The translations under genes were made by a program, and so were the position numbers. Shown here piece by piece: positions 47,661 through 59,825 of a stretch of 64,000 nt of DNA; the first letter of the stretch is position 1, and each line of letters begins with the position of its first letter. Source of the DNA: Limanda limanda (lineage: Eukaryota > Chordata > Actinopteri > Pleuronectiformes > Pleuronectidae); assembly GCF_963576545.1 (NCBI RefSeq), contig NC_083651.1:20572748-20636747 (forward strand), in the 5' to 3' direction. The notes beneath the pieces are model-generated. The model was not told the origin of the DNA, did not search any database, and worked only from the letters and a program-made list of their open reading frames with translations.

Positions 47661-50562
47661 AGAAAATGTAGAGTGAACATGCACTAGTTAGTAGAGGCAT
47701 ACAACCACAGTGAGTTATTTGTTCTATTTGATGTGATTGCTGTAGCCTGATGTTCACATTTATCTCTATTGTGTCTTATTTTATTTTATTTCCTGGCTTT
47801 CTCTGCAGACATTGTGTTTGAATAGTAGTCGACAATATCTGGCCCACAATTCCCTCGGTGTCTATAGCCACACAAGTTCTACTGATTGACACAATTGTTC
47901 TGCATCAAGGTTAATGAAGTGATGTTCTCTCAGCCCTTTTTACTGCTGCGTTCACTTTAATAAGGTCTCTGAGGGACAGGCTGCAAATTAAAAAATATAT
48001 TTTTGCACAGATTTGAGTGTGTGGATGCTCTTTTCATTGTACTTGTACAAACATACAGCAATAAAAACACAACTGTTAAACGAGACAAAGAGCCTGGATG
48101 TCTAAATTGTGAAAGAGGGCTCTGTCAGTTACAATCACAGTTAAACTGTCATGATAAACCTTCAAACTCTTTCCTGGCGAGTTAAAGAAAAGCCTTTCAC
48201 CGTTGGATGTGTCTGTCAGACGCAATTTTCTCATTTGCTGTAATAGATGAGGAGAGAATAATAAGGAGGAAGTGAAAGTATCAGGTAAGCAATTAAACCG
48301 AAGCGCCCTCTTGTCATCCTCTTCTCATCTCCTTTAGTTCTTCGTCGTCCTCCTCCTCCTCGGAGCTGCTCAGCATTCATTAGGCCCGGCTTCCCCAAAC
48401 ACTGCTTTATCTATAAGAAACTTTACTGCGTTGAACTCTTGATCACCCTGATAAACCACCGGGCTAATTAAACAGAGGCTCATACATTGTGTTCCTGCAT
48501 GTGTATCTGCATATTTATGTGTGTTCGTAGGTGTGTAATCTACGGAGTGTGTCTCTTTATCTCCTCTCCAGTTTCTCCCCTCCAACTCTCTCTCTCTCTC
48601 CTTGTCAGTCGGGCTCAGGGAAATGATGCTGAATGCTGAATGCTGAAAATATGGCACACGCTGAAAGCAGCATTTAAATCTTGACAGTAGCTGGGATTAG
48701 CTAGGTAAAGAGGAGGACAGCTTGGGAAAAACAAGCCGGCGAGGTGAACCCGAGGACATGGAGGAGGAGTAGGAGCGAAACAAGCGCAATGAAAAATGGG
48801 ACAAATTTCCGCTCTAAGTTTCATAATTATCCCTAAAAAACTATCTTTATTCTTTCTCCAAAGTTTGACTTTGATATTTTTCCCACTTTTAATGATTGTC
48901 ATGCATCTTTTTTTTTCTTTTTCAACGTCCTCCCACCGCAGACCTCAGCTTGAGTGGCTTGAAGTCTTTAAGTCCTCTTGTGGCCTTTTTTTCCTGTGCA
49001 CCATCATTATCTGTGCAAAAGACACCACAGTGACTTACAAGTAACACTTGAAGGAAACTCTGGCTGTTATGTTCCACTTTCACCCCCCCGTCTTTTTTAA
49101 TCAGCTCAAATGTGCTGCAGTAAAAGCAAACATGATCCTGGTTGCGTCTTCACACCCCCCCTTTCTCGCTATTGCCTTCGGACTGCAGCCAACTAAATCC
49201 TAATCCTTTCTCCTGTGAGTCCTCCGCAAACCTTGACTTGATGAACATGTGCTGAACCGACTCCCCGGACTTCATTCTCCCGGTCCAGAGAGAGGATGAG
49301 GTGGAGCGCTGAACGTGAGCTGGAGGATGATTGAGAAAGAGAGCTCGGGCAGAGAAACTTTCCAATTAAGCCGCTCTCCAAGAAGGGCACATGGTCTGAC
49401 ATGAACATGTGCACATACAGGCCAGGAATGCACGTACACTATGTGCATTCAGCTCCATGATGGACTTGTGGGTTCTTTGGCTGGGCAAAAAAAGAAAGGA
49501 GGAAATAGGAGTTTGCACCATATGCCTGCCTGTCTGTGCTCGCATTGCATATACATAGCTTCATGTTTTATGCATGAGCTATTATGCAATCTCTGTGTCA
49601 GGGCCTTACTGTGCGGCTGCATTGCTATGCAGACGGCATAGACGTTTTATTTTTCCACTTCATATTCCAGCCTATGCATTGACACACGCTGATGTATATT
49701 CCATCATGTCACTCACAGCGGAGACGTAAGCCTTAGCGGTGAGAAAGAAGGACAATCCAACCTCCACTCAGCTGACGTAGGCTTTACTTACAGGGTTGTT
49801 TACAAGCCTCTCTGGCTGAAATGGATCCATATAGGGTAAAAAGTCATTGCATACAACTGTGCTTAACCATTTGTGTTTCAGACAGATGTTGAATATCCTT
49901 CATGTTGTTCAGGAAGGGCTGCATGAGTTTAAAGTCACACATTGGAAAGTATAAAGCAGAGAAAACAAACTTTGATTCCACTAGAGTGGAAGTATGTGAT
50001 CTCAGTCATCTTCTAATGTGGCCAAATTTCCAGTTTTGGAAGATTAAACATTTTGACAAAGCTGGTTGTTGAGATATATTTTAAAGCTCCAGTGTGAGCC
50101 CAATGTGAATCACCCTGCACTTTCTGCTATATCAACCACAACTGTTTCTTCTTGCTAGTGCACGTCTCCACTAAGTCCATTTCATTCACCACTCAGTCTT
50201 TGAGTTCGGTTTCACAACAGAATAGTCCTGCCCTCTTGTCGCAGGTTGTCTTCACTTATGGAAAGAATTTGGGGCCTTATCTGTGTGTTATGTTATTCCT
50301 CCCACTCCACAGTTTTAATATCTTAACTTTCTATCTCAAGGCAGAGCACTGTTGTTCAGGGTTTCGTGCAATCTTGAGTGTTTTTGACTCTTATCTCGTT
50401 GAGATTCGGCCAAGTGCAAGAAACGTTCACATCTCTCTCTCTCGCTCTCATTGTCACACGACCTTGAGCCTTCATTCGTGTCCCATTAAAACCAAATGTT
50501 CTTCACTCACACTCATCCACATACCACTTATTGCTATACACACATTCCATGTCGTGTCGTAC

Positions 50563-50825
50563 TCCAAGGCGGTTATGTTTTCACCCCTGTCCACTTATTT
50601 GTTGGTTTGTTTGTTTGTTAGAAAGATTTCGCAAAAACTGCAGTACCTATTATCATGAAATTTGATGGAAAGATGCACTGTATGTCAGAAAATAAAACCA
50701 TTAAATTTTGGTGCAAATGGAGCAGGGGACAAATCCAGGAATGTTATTCTATCACTTTCTTTACATTGCGAGATAGTATGTTTTCTGACATCTTCAGTGG
50801 TTTCCCAGGGAGAAGCTAATCTAGT
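50563..50825 (+). mobile_element. Copy of the GGTTATGTTTTCACC-type repeat
   Basis: It starts CCAAGGCGGTTATGTTTTCA and contains GTTGGTTTGTTTGTTTGTTA, TTTGATGGAAAGATG, GGACAAATCCAGGAATG and TCACTTTCTTTACATTGCGA. It ends early at AGAAGCTAATCTAG, so the 3' third is missing. Confidence 0.65.
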
Positions 50826-50882
50826 TTAAAAATGAATTCTGTTTTCATTGTACACAAACACCTTCGGGAACATCCATTTTAA

Positions 50883-50900
50883 TGTGTGTGTGTGTGTGTG
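50883..50900. repeat. (TG)n microsatellite
   Basis: Nine TG units shortly after the repeat copy at 50563-50825. Confidence 0.88.
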
Positions 50901-51925
50901 ACTGACACCAGAGATCTATTCATGTTTGTTTACATCAGCTTATAGTCCTCTGCTATTTTATTTTACAGGGCTCTTGCAGCATGTATAGCTGCCGCCAGCT
51001 GCCCTCTGGAGTTTTCTTCCTCATTTATATTGAGGTAGCACAACAGCTAATCTGTACATTTCTCGACAGCTTCGCCAGTGGCCTTTAAATGTGATCATAT
51101 CCAAAACAACATGCGGACAGGAACACTTGAACAGAGCAGAGTCAGTGCAGACTGGGATGCGGTGGTGGTGGTGGTGGTGCGATCAGCAATCCTTGATCTC
51201 TGTGCTTTAAGACCCAGGTTAGGATGGAAGTCACGATTGACTGATCGCTCTCTGATTCCCGGGGTTGTGAATCCTGGGGTTTCAAATCCAAGATTCCGGG
51301 ACTGAAGCTGTCGATAGCTGACATTTTGAAATAGAAATACCGTATTTATTTCATCTGCCCATTTTCAGGTCAGAATATAAGGTATCTGGTGCTTACACTT
51401 TGTAGTATAAACCGAAAGACATGTTAGTATCTGTGTGATATAGAGTAAGTGTAAGTGATCACACTCGAGTCCAGACTCAATTGGCAAAGGACGCTTTTAT
51501 ATTTTTTATTTGTTAGCCTCAGAAACCGTTGAACAAGTGGTAAAATCTCTTGATTGGAAGTTGTCTATGTGCAACTGTTTTATATGTTAAATACTTTTAC
51601 TTTTGAAACTGTGTTGCTGCCATTCCTGGAGAGGGCTTCCCTGTAAAAGGGATATATTTTAACACAATGGGACTCAACTGGTGAAGTAAATGCTAATGTA
51701 ATTGGTATTAATTGTCGGTTGGTGAAGGGGAGATATTGACTGGTATCCAGTTTCCCAGTAAAAAGCTGCTTGTGGTTCCATTTATCAGTCTAACCTTACT
51801 TGTCAGTGATGTGTCAGTGCTTTGCTGCTGTCACTTCACTGCCTGTCAGAGCCCAGCCCGCAGAGAGAGAGCACAGACAAGCCCTCTGAACTCTACCACT
51901 CACTGGTTCAAACCCTGACACATCA

Positions 51926-51968
51926 AACACACACACACACACACACCCACAGACACACACACACGCAC
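51926..51968. repeat. (CA)n microsatellite
   Basis: CA units interrupted by CCCACAGA. Confidence 0.93.
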
Positions 51969-52989
51969 ATAGACCTTGACAGACTGACAGAGATAGCTGA
52001 TAGTATACTGACCAGACCATAGAAAATGATACCCAAGGTCACTTACTTTTTTATTAGATTCAGTTCACTGAATGACGTAAGCTTTGTTGCTTTTCATGCA
52101 TTTGTTTTACTTTTCACTTGTTGATATGTCTCCGACTCGACACATTATCATCATGGAACAGCATTAGTTGGCTCTTCTGGCCATATTACCGCTGTATAGT
52201 CCAAAGATCTCCAACTCCAAGCTCAATTTGCTCATTTCCTTCATGCAGGAGCAATTTTAAAGATATAAATAAATGTATTTTGCACGGAAGCTATTATCAA
52301 AATTGTATTTGATTGCTGAGCTAAGAGCTGGTTTTTCAGTAGTTTAATTCAACATCGACAAATGGACTCACAACACATAATGTAGATGAGATGTGGTGAT
52401 AAGGAAGAAGTGAAATACATAAAGTTTTAGACTGAGAATTTCCAGTACATTGTATTATTCCCCTTTATTACAATTATAGAACATTTTCTCTAGACTCATG
52501 CAGCATAAGACATGGACCATGGCGGTCCTGTAGAGGGACAGAGCAAATGCACTGAGGCCAAAGCAGTTGAGAGAATAAGGATAACACGGGTGCATGTGAG
52601 GTACATTAGAGGACACTACAGATGTTGGGAGGCGCTGCTGTGAGGCAACAACAACATAATCGACTCAGGAACACCGAACGCTCCCGTGTTAGCGTGTCCT
52701 CTTATCCTTGTGGCTCAGCAGCCGCCTTTGTTGTTGCCACAATGGTGACGTTGTGCTGGCTTGTCATTCTTTCACGGTCATTGTTTCTTCACCTTTAGCT
52801 CGGCGGCGAGGGAGGAGGTCTCCGTGGAAAAGACGCAGTCGCAGTCGCCATTCGCTTCCACTCGCTCGGTTTGTTTTAACTCCTCTCTCTCGCTCCAAAT
52901 TTATAATTACTAATTAATCCTTAATATCATTCCCATTTTTATCATTTACAGCGTTGTTTACATAACTGTGTGCTCAAGTGGACACAAAT

Positions 52990-53085
52990 ATAGAAGCAAT
53001 TACATTACATTACATCACATGTCATTTATCCAAAGCGACTTACAATTAGTGCGTTCAACACCTATGAACACTACAAACCACTGAT
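52990..53085 (-). mobile_element. Dispersed teleost retroposon fragment (ATCCAAAGCGACTTACA type)
   Basis: ATTACATTACATTACATCAC is followed by GTCATTTATCCAAAGCGACT, TACAATTAGTGCGTTCAACA and a CTACAAACC-like end. This is the conserved tail of a common fish interspersed repeat with (ATTAC)n as its terminal microsatellite. Confidence 0.6.
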
Positions 53086-53089
53086 GAGT

Positions 53090-53115
53090 CCACACACACA
53101 CACACACACACACAC
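53090..53115. repeat. (CA)n microsatellite
   Basis: About 12 CA units just after the retroposon fragment. A shorter run lies at 53326-53341. Confidence 0.9.
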
Positions 53116-53201
53116 TTGAAATGAGAATAAATAATTCTTGAGCCGCTCGTCCATTGGATGAAAGTTTGCCATCTTTCATTTACCTTTTCACACGTGATGG
53201 T

Positions 53202-53213
53202 CCCCCCCCCCCC
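53202..53213. repeat. C12 homopolymer
   Basis: Twelve consecutive C. Confidence 0.97.
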
Positions 53214-54986
53214 TCTCCCTCTGTCCTTCATTATCAAATTCTCGCTCGCTTCCTCTCACTCACTTCACCCATGTGGTACTCGTGATATGTCTGAGTCAGG
53301 GGACTAGACACGTTCACCCATACCCGCACACACACACACACTCATTACACTGCAGCAGCTGGAGTCTGAGGCAGTATTAATCTTATTTCTGCTTGTTAAT
53401 GGGATTATGTCTTTTAATTAAAGGCAAGTGGAGAGCAATTATGAGCAGTCAGAGGATGTGGCACAGTTCACTGTCATGTCATCGATGCTGTATTCAAGGT
53501 GCTCTCGGGCAGGTGGACTCGGGTATGAGGGGATTTGAATGTTTTAGGCATTGGAAATACAGCTTAAATCCTTTATATAGATAGAGTACATAACAATTCT
53601 TCATTAAAATGTCTAAAATGATTAAAACTACATTATATATTGGTTGACTTACTGAATTACATTACCGGAAATGTTTCCCTTTAATATTCAAAGCCAGTCT
53701 TGTAATTGAATTATATTCCTGTTACTTTGCTTTGCCTTTCTCTGCTTCAACTTCTGCGGCAAACAACTTATGATGAATACAAAACCCTGCTAGCCAGTCG
53801 GCAGTTTCTTCCTTCCACAGATTGTATTGGTCACTCATAATGGTTTATGATCATTCATTGCCGAAAGCTGCATATCATGAATAAAAGTCAATTACGTTAC
53901 CTCAGCTCTGAACATGATTTTTGAGTCAAGTCAGGTAGATTTTCATCGTCAATAAGGCTGAAGACTCCTTATTTGTGCATTTTTTTTCTAGACTGGCTTT
54001 GCAAAATGTCAGTTCACAGCTTGACATGTAGCTGGAACGATATTTTGATGCAGTCACATACATTTCCAGGCCCCACAGGAGGAATGCCAGTTTCTGTGTA
54101 GGTGTGAGAGAAAATTTAAATACCTCACAGGAGAAGCTCTGTCACATTTCCCCCCCTCTCCACTGTTGGTTTTGTGTTGGCAAAGTGTAGTCGGGAGCTG
54201 CTCAAACAGAGGCCGAGTGGGGATTGAGGAGCAGCTGGATAGACAGGTGTGTGGTTCAAACTGAGGTGAGTGCTATAATAGCGAGCAGGTAAGAGTAGGT
54301 GGGCCGGTCAGGAAGAGCAGGAAGTGGATAAACAAGGACAAAGTAAACATTGGAGTAAGATACAGCAGAGGAATGAGAGAGCAGAGCTGCTGTCACCATG
54401 ACTGGTTTGCGTCAGACAGAGAAGCAGCAGTTTTATTACTATTTAGTAACATGTAATTCTCCCATCTGGCCCATATCATGTGTGTTATGGCTGCTATTTA
54501 ACGACAAATGCAATGTTGCATCACGCCATCAAACACACCTCACAAATAACGACTTGCCCAATGCAGCAATGAGCTTACCAACTTTAAAACCTCACATGCA
54601 ATTCAACTGTTTTCAGAGAGTGGCTGAGGAGCTACAGACCAGAGCTGATACCCAGAGAGCATCATTTGGAAAGATCCTTGAGGTTCTTTAAAAATAAACA
54701 CCAAGCCTCTATTGATAATTACTTTGCTACTTAGATTCTATCAGTCGACGACTCCAGGTAAACAATGTCCAGGCTCTCCAGAAGGAAAGCATCAAAATAA
54801 CTACCAGTTGCAATGAAACAATTTAAGCGGTTATGACCGGTTCAAATTCTAAATGTCCACTCTATATGCACATCAGCCCATCTTTAGTACTTGGCCCATG
54901 TGGTCCTTCAGAAAGTATTCTTAAAATTTATACTATCTTGACCTGTTGACCTCTCAGTAAAGAAAGTGAATCGATAAAAATGGAGG

Positions 54987-55041
54987 ATATGGGAGAGACA
55001 ATCCCATATTCATGTCCAATGCCCAATTCCTGGGCATTGGA
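54987..55041. repeat. Two adjacent perfect inverted repeats
   Basis: ATATGGGA (54987-54994) pairs with TCCCATAT (55002-55009). TCCAATGCCCA (55015-55025) pairs with TGGGCATTGGA (55031-55041) across a 5-nt loop. They are 5 bp apart. Confidence 0.85.
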
Positions 55042-55583
55042 GAAGCAGTGATCTTTGCCATTATTGACAAAATCTTGCCTTATTCAACAACAAGAACACA
55101 TCTGAGTATCTTAACTGAAGACAGAGAGCGGAGACATCAGAATGAGTAGACCGTTCGTAAAGATGCATTAAGAACCCACATCTGTCCTTGCACATGCATA
55201 ATCACATATAATGTGTAATGAGGTTGGAAGTAGGGTATTTTTAATATAACCATGATGCACTTCATGTTTGAATTAAACAAAAAGTCTCAGCAGCATGCCA
55301 TATGGAGTGGAGACCATTTGCCCTTAGCTGTGTTCCAGAAACACAGATTCTATAAGCAAGGTGAGAACCGGCTTCTACGTTCTGTTTCACTGCGTCCAAA
55401 TCCACTTAGAGCAAGCTTAGAACGTGACACCTGAGTGGCATTACAAGCTGCACTTGTTACAGAGGCACTGATAAGAGGAGAGTTACACCTCTACTTTAAT
55501 CACAGCTACCGGCTGAAAGCTCGCTAATGTGTCACTGTAGGACAAGCACCGCTGCACACACAGGTACAGTGTGTGGGATCAGG

Positions 55584-55686
<103 letters not shown>

Positions 55687-56551
55687 AAGGCTCTAGGTTT
55701 CAGAGGGCTGAGATTCTTTGAAGGAAGTGACTTTTCACACTGGTTTCGATTACTATCTGGAGTGTATTTTGGGGGAAAATGCTTCACTCAAACGTCAATT
55801 AATTTCACTTACCTGCTCTCTAATGTTAACTCTAGGTTTGAGTTTGTATTGTATTCTTTTATGTGACTTACCTCGTCAATGGGTTGCAATTTTATCTGGG
55901 TCAGATGGGAAATTATGAAGTTTTGAACCAGAGGGTTAAAATGTTCGTGTTTTCAGAAGAATATATCCAAGGAAACAATACCTACACATTTCATAAAAAT
56001 TGTTTATAAATATAAATAATAAAACGGCGCCAAACTTTATACAAGCAAGTATTTAACACCATCCTGCCATAAATGAGAGATCATCATAATGCGCACAAAA
56101 CCGGGGCATGGTCCATTTTCACGTATATCATCACAACCATCATGTGTAAACACAGACATAGGGGCCATATTTTACTTTATGGAAAAATGTATCTCTTATA
56201 CTGTCTTTCATTCATGAAATTGTCAGGCTTTTGGAAATTTGGCATTATTGATAGTTAATTGCGAAAATGGGGCAAAATTTGATAATCGCTAAGGCGTCTG
56301 GTAACTGATTTCAGTTTTTTCATATCTACCATCCCAAGTTATGCAATCAGATGTTGAATTAGTTGGAATATTAGCATTTAATGCACCACTCATGCAAACA
56401 TTCAACCAAACACTAATTGCAGGTCAATTCTGTTGCCAGTTTACCGTTCGAGTGTTTACTTTCCATTATCATTTATCTATTCAGTTCATGAATTAAATTT
56501 TGAATGAACTAATGAATGAAATTGTGTATTATTATTTTCATCTAAAATTCA

Positions 56552-56572
56552 AACACACACACACACACACAC
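56552..56572. repeat. (CA)n microsatellite
   Basis: About 10 pure CA units. Confidence 0.9.
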
Positions 56573-57479
56573 TTATCCATCTCCTCTTACATCGCTCCTT
56601 TAATTACTCGAGGTTGCCAACGTGATTCTGTCTTTATCCTTCTCTGTCTTGCTTCTTTTTTTTTCACTGAGAACAAGGCAGCGTTTTGTTCCAATTAGTC
56701 CCAGCAGACGAGCTTCCAGCCGCCACCCAGCCAGCCCTCAGGATGATTAAACCCAACACACCTTGTACTCCTCCTTCAACAGATTAACATACAGCGATGC
56801 TCCAGGCAGAAAAAGAGAGAGATGGATAAGAGAAAGGTAGACGCAGGAAGGATGCCCAAATGAGGGTAAGAATAATGAAATGAAATAGCGACAGAGGGGG
56901 GTGGAGAGGTGAGACAGTGATTCAAAGGTAGAGAGAACAAAGAAAGGAAAACAGATGTGATTTCAAGGTTGTCTGATTCATTCCTTTGTTTATTCACCAA
57001 ACAGAAAGAATCAATCTGAAACTAACCACAGTTTTCACACAGACCCAATAACACTTATTATCATCAACGCAATTTGACAAGGTCTTGATTCATGTGACAC
57101 ACAATTAATTTAAACCTGGCATAACACTCGAGAACGGATTGTGTTGATCACACTTTGTTGTAAATGTTTCAGTTTTATTCTCGATAAAGCGTTTATTAGC
57201 ACTTCAGGAAAAGAGGAATCAAATTACATCGAGGGAAGGTCTGCATCAGTTTCACAACCTCAACACTAAAAACAGCCACAAGAGACAGATGTCAGTAGAG
57301 AGGACACCTCCACCAGGGCACAGGTTTCCTTCAATTCAATCAGGTCTTACAGCGAAAATATGCTATCTCCGTTGCAGAATAAGCTTTTTATTTTAATTTT
57401 TAAGAATTAATGCATTATACCAAGGTAAGATGGTAAAAATGTAAAATAAAAATGGCCAATTTCACAATGCTAAAGAAAG

Positions 57480-57900
57480 AGATTCTTGGAACCAACTTTT
57501 TGTGTGGATCTACGTTAAAAAGTCAGAGAGTTCTTTCTGGTCCCTTGGCCCATTGTTCCAACAAGTTTCGTGTTAACTAACCAAGATCCAATCCATTTAA
57601 ATCTACTAGATCCAGATTTTTATCTGGGCCTGCACCAAAATGCACACACAATATAAGTCCCTTAAATGTCCTAGATTATTTTTGCCCATCAAGATCCTGT
57701 AAAAAATGTGTGAAAATATCCACAAAATCTTGCAATGTTAAAGAAAGCAAAAGAAATACCCTGACTCTTCCCGTTTGTCCAGATCTTTGGCTAATTAATA
57801 TTGGTTCTTACTTGTCCCTTCAAGTTTATGGGAATCTGCTTAGTAGTTTTTGCATTATCTTGTTGACAAACATCAAAACAAACCAATAGACAGGTCCAAA
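57480..57900 (-). mobile_element. Antisense copy of the GGTTATGTTTTCACC-type repeat
   Basis: Reverse-complement features appear in order: CCAGATTTTTATCTGGGCCT, GCACCAAAATGC, GCCCATCAAGATCCTG, AATGTTAAAGAAAGC, GTCCAGATCT, and GGGAATCTGCTTAGTAGTTT followed by TGTTGACAAACATCAAAAC. The same order appears inverted in the plus-strand copies. Confidence 0.55.
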
Positions 57901-58782
57901 ACTTATTTGGCATAGGTAAGTACAAGCCCTCCTTCCTGCACATGCATCTGTTTCACTTCATTTATTGTATTTTCTCTTAGAGCTGTTAAACTGTGAGACT
58001 TCACATCCTAAAATCATCACTGACTGTGCACATATATATATATATTTTGATTGATCTCACTTTTTGTTTCCCATTACTTGATTGACTGACAAGCACAGAG
58101 GAGCATTATATATATTTAATTAAAGTTAGATTCTGGTATTTCAGAGGATATGCAAAGCCACACTGAGGAAACACGGCTAGTTTGCAGCATTGATTTCTGC
58201 TTCACTCCGACTAAACTCTGTCAAATATGAAAAACAGAGTATTCAGTTTAATCCTCTTTCATGCAGATGTTTTGACGATCAACCAGATTAAAAATAGCAG
58301 CATTCTGTTAATGTGTGCCAGTTCCGGGAATCTGCGTTGGTGCAAACTGGCTCTCTGGAACATGTCAGTGTAACACAGTTGTTATGAATGTTCCACCTGT
58401 GCCTTTCCTGCTTTGACAAGCCACGATGCCATCAGAGCAATCGAGTCATTAAAGAGTAATACAGAGCTACGGTTACTATTTTACACAAGAAACGTATTTT
58501 CCCCCTTTTTCTTTTGGATTCATTCCCTGCTTTTTCTGTCTACATTTGAAGATTAAGCTCCTAGTGGAAGCAAAGACTTCCCTTTCCTCCGGCTCGCTTT
58601 ATCTTCTCCGACAGTTCCTCCCCATCTGTCTTAATCTCATTACAGACAACCTGGTTGGTCTCCCCAGATAAACAGCACTATTACCCCACAGTGACCCCCA
58701 GCACTGTTTACCTTTTTAACGGCATGCTCGACCCCAAACACACTCTAATTTCCTATGCTATAGGGCCCATTAATACACAATT

Positions 58783-58784
<2 letters not shown>

Positions 58785-58860
<76 letters not shown>
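58785..58860. repeat. (TG)n microsatellite
   Basis: About 38 units with a single TA interruption. Confidence 0.95.
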
Positions 58861-58861
<1 letters not shown>

Positions 58862-59773
58862 TTCCACGAAGACGTATTGACGCCACCAATGACGGTGTTT
58901 GCTCAGTTGTGCTACATTACGTCCAGAGATGTCTGTGTTTGAAGTAGCCGAGGAGAAAGAAAGTGGTTTTTCCAGGGTTTGATTGGCTGGATGAGCAGGT
59001 TGGGAACAGGAACAAAAGGTATTTCCTTCGTCAGCGCTTCCTCCTGGAGAAGGCTGACGTGAATATTTAACTTGTTGTCTCGCTGATGTTGTGCTTATTG
59101 GTAAAATATACTTGCATTTGGCTTCAAAACAATAACAGGCAGTCGGAAAAGGAAACCAAAATCAGAATGGCAAAACAGACAGTGGTTCACGACAATGCAG
59201 GCAGATAAGCAGGCAGAGACGGGCTGAACCTGAAAGCCGGAGTTCTACAACAGGTCACCTGGTGGAAAGAGGAGAAGGGGAAGGTCAGCTGTGTGTTGAC
59301 CTCCAACAGTCCAAAGACAAGCACCTAAGGTTAATTGAAGCCGGAATGCTTTATTCTGGGGACTGGTTGAGGGTGTTGCACCTCTCAGGTGAGATTGGTG
59401 CCAGCTGCCCTATGACCCTCAAATTATAGCCACTGAATGGATGATGCGTATCCTTCACCTCTACCTTACACAAAAGTACATGAAATACTTAAAAAATATA
59501 TTGTATCTGTATTTAAAACATCTGGTATTGGATTGAAAATAAAAGATGTGCATCGCCCATCCCTAGTGGCCACAACAGCCATACAGTAAAAAACTTCTAT
59601 TGACAAGAGTTCAGTTTGTGAAAGTGCTCTTAAAAATCAGTTGTGAATACGAGCTGTGAAGTAGCTGGAGCCACCATCTGTGGAGTATTATGGCCGCACA
59701 AGTAGGAACGGTTAGGGTTAGGGGGTTATGGAATAAACAGACATAAAGTCTTCACTGTATCATAAAGCAAATT

Positions 59774-59778
<5 letters not shown>

Positions 59779-59822
<44 letters not shown>
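59779..59822. repeat. (TG)n microsatellite
   Basis: A pure TG run of about 22 units. Confidence 0.95.

Positions 59823-59825
<3 letters not shown>

Larger units (their letters stand above)
45201..52989. other. Non-coding stretch, no gene found
   Basis: The longest frame (50152-50658, plus, 168 codons) runs into the repeat copy at 50563 and has no recognisable domain. The minus 115-codon frame at 45281-45628 is matched by open frames on the other strand and looks fortuitous. Confidence 0.55.

Noticed and set aside
59520..59572. GCATCGCCCATCCCTAG as a DNA-transposon end
   Set aside because: It resembles the end of some fish repeats, but no matching opposite end or target duplication was found nearby.
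59702..59725. Telomere-like GGTTAGGGTTAGG near 59710, and similar at 33174 and 37685
   Set aside because: Only about two units each, too short to call an interstitial telomere.
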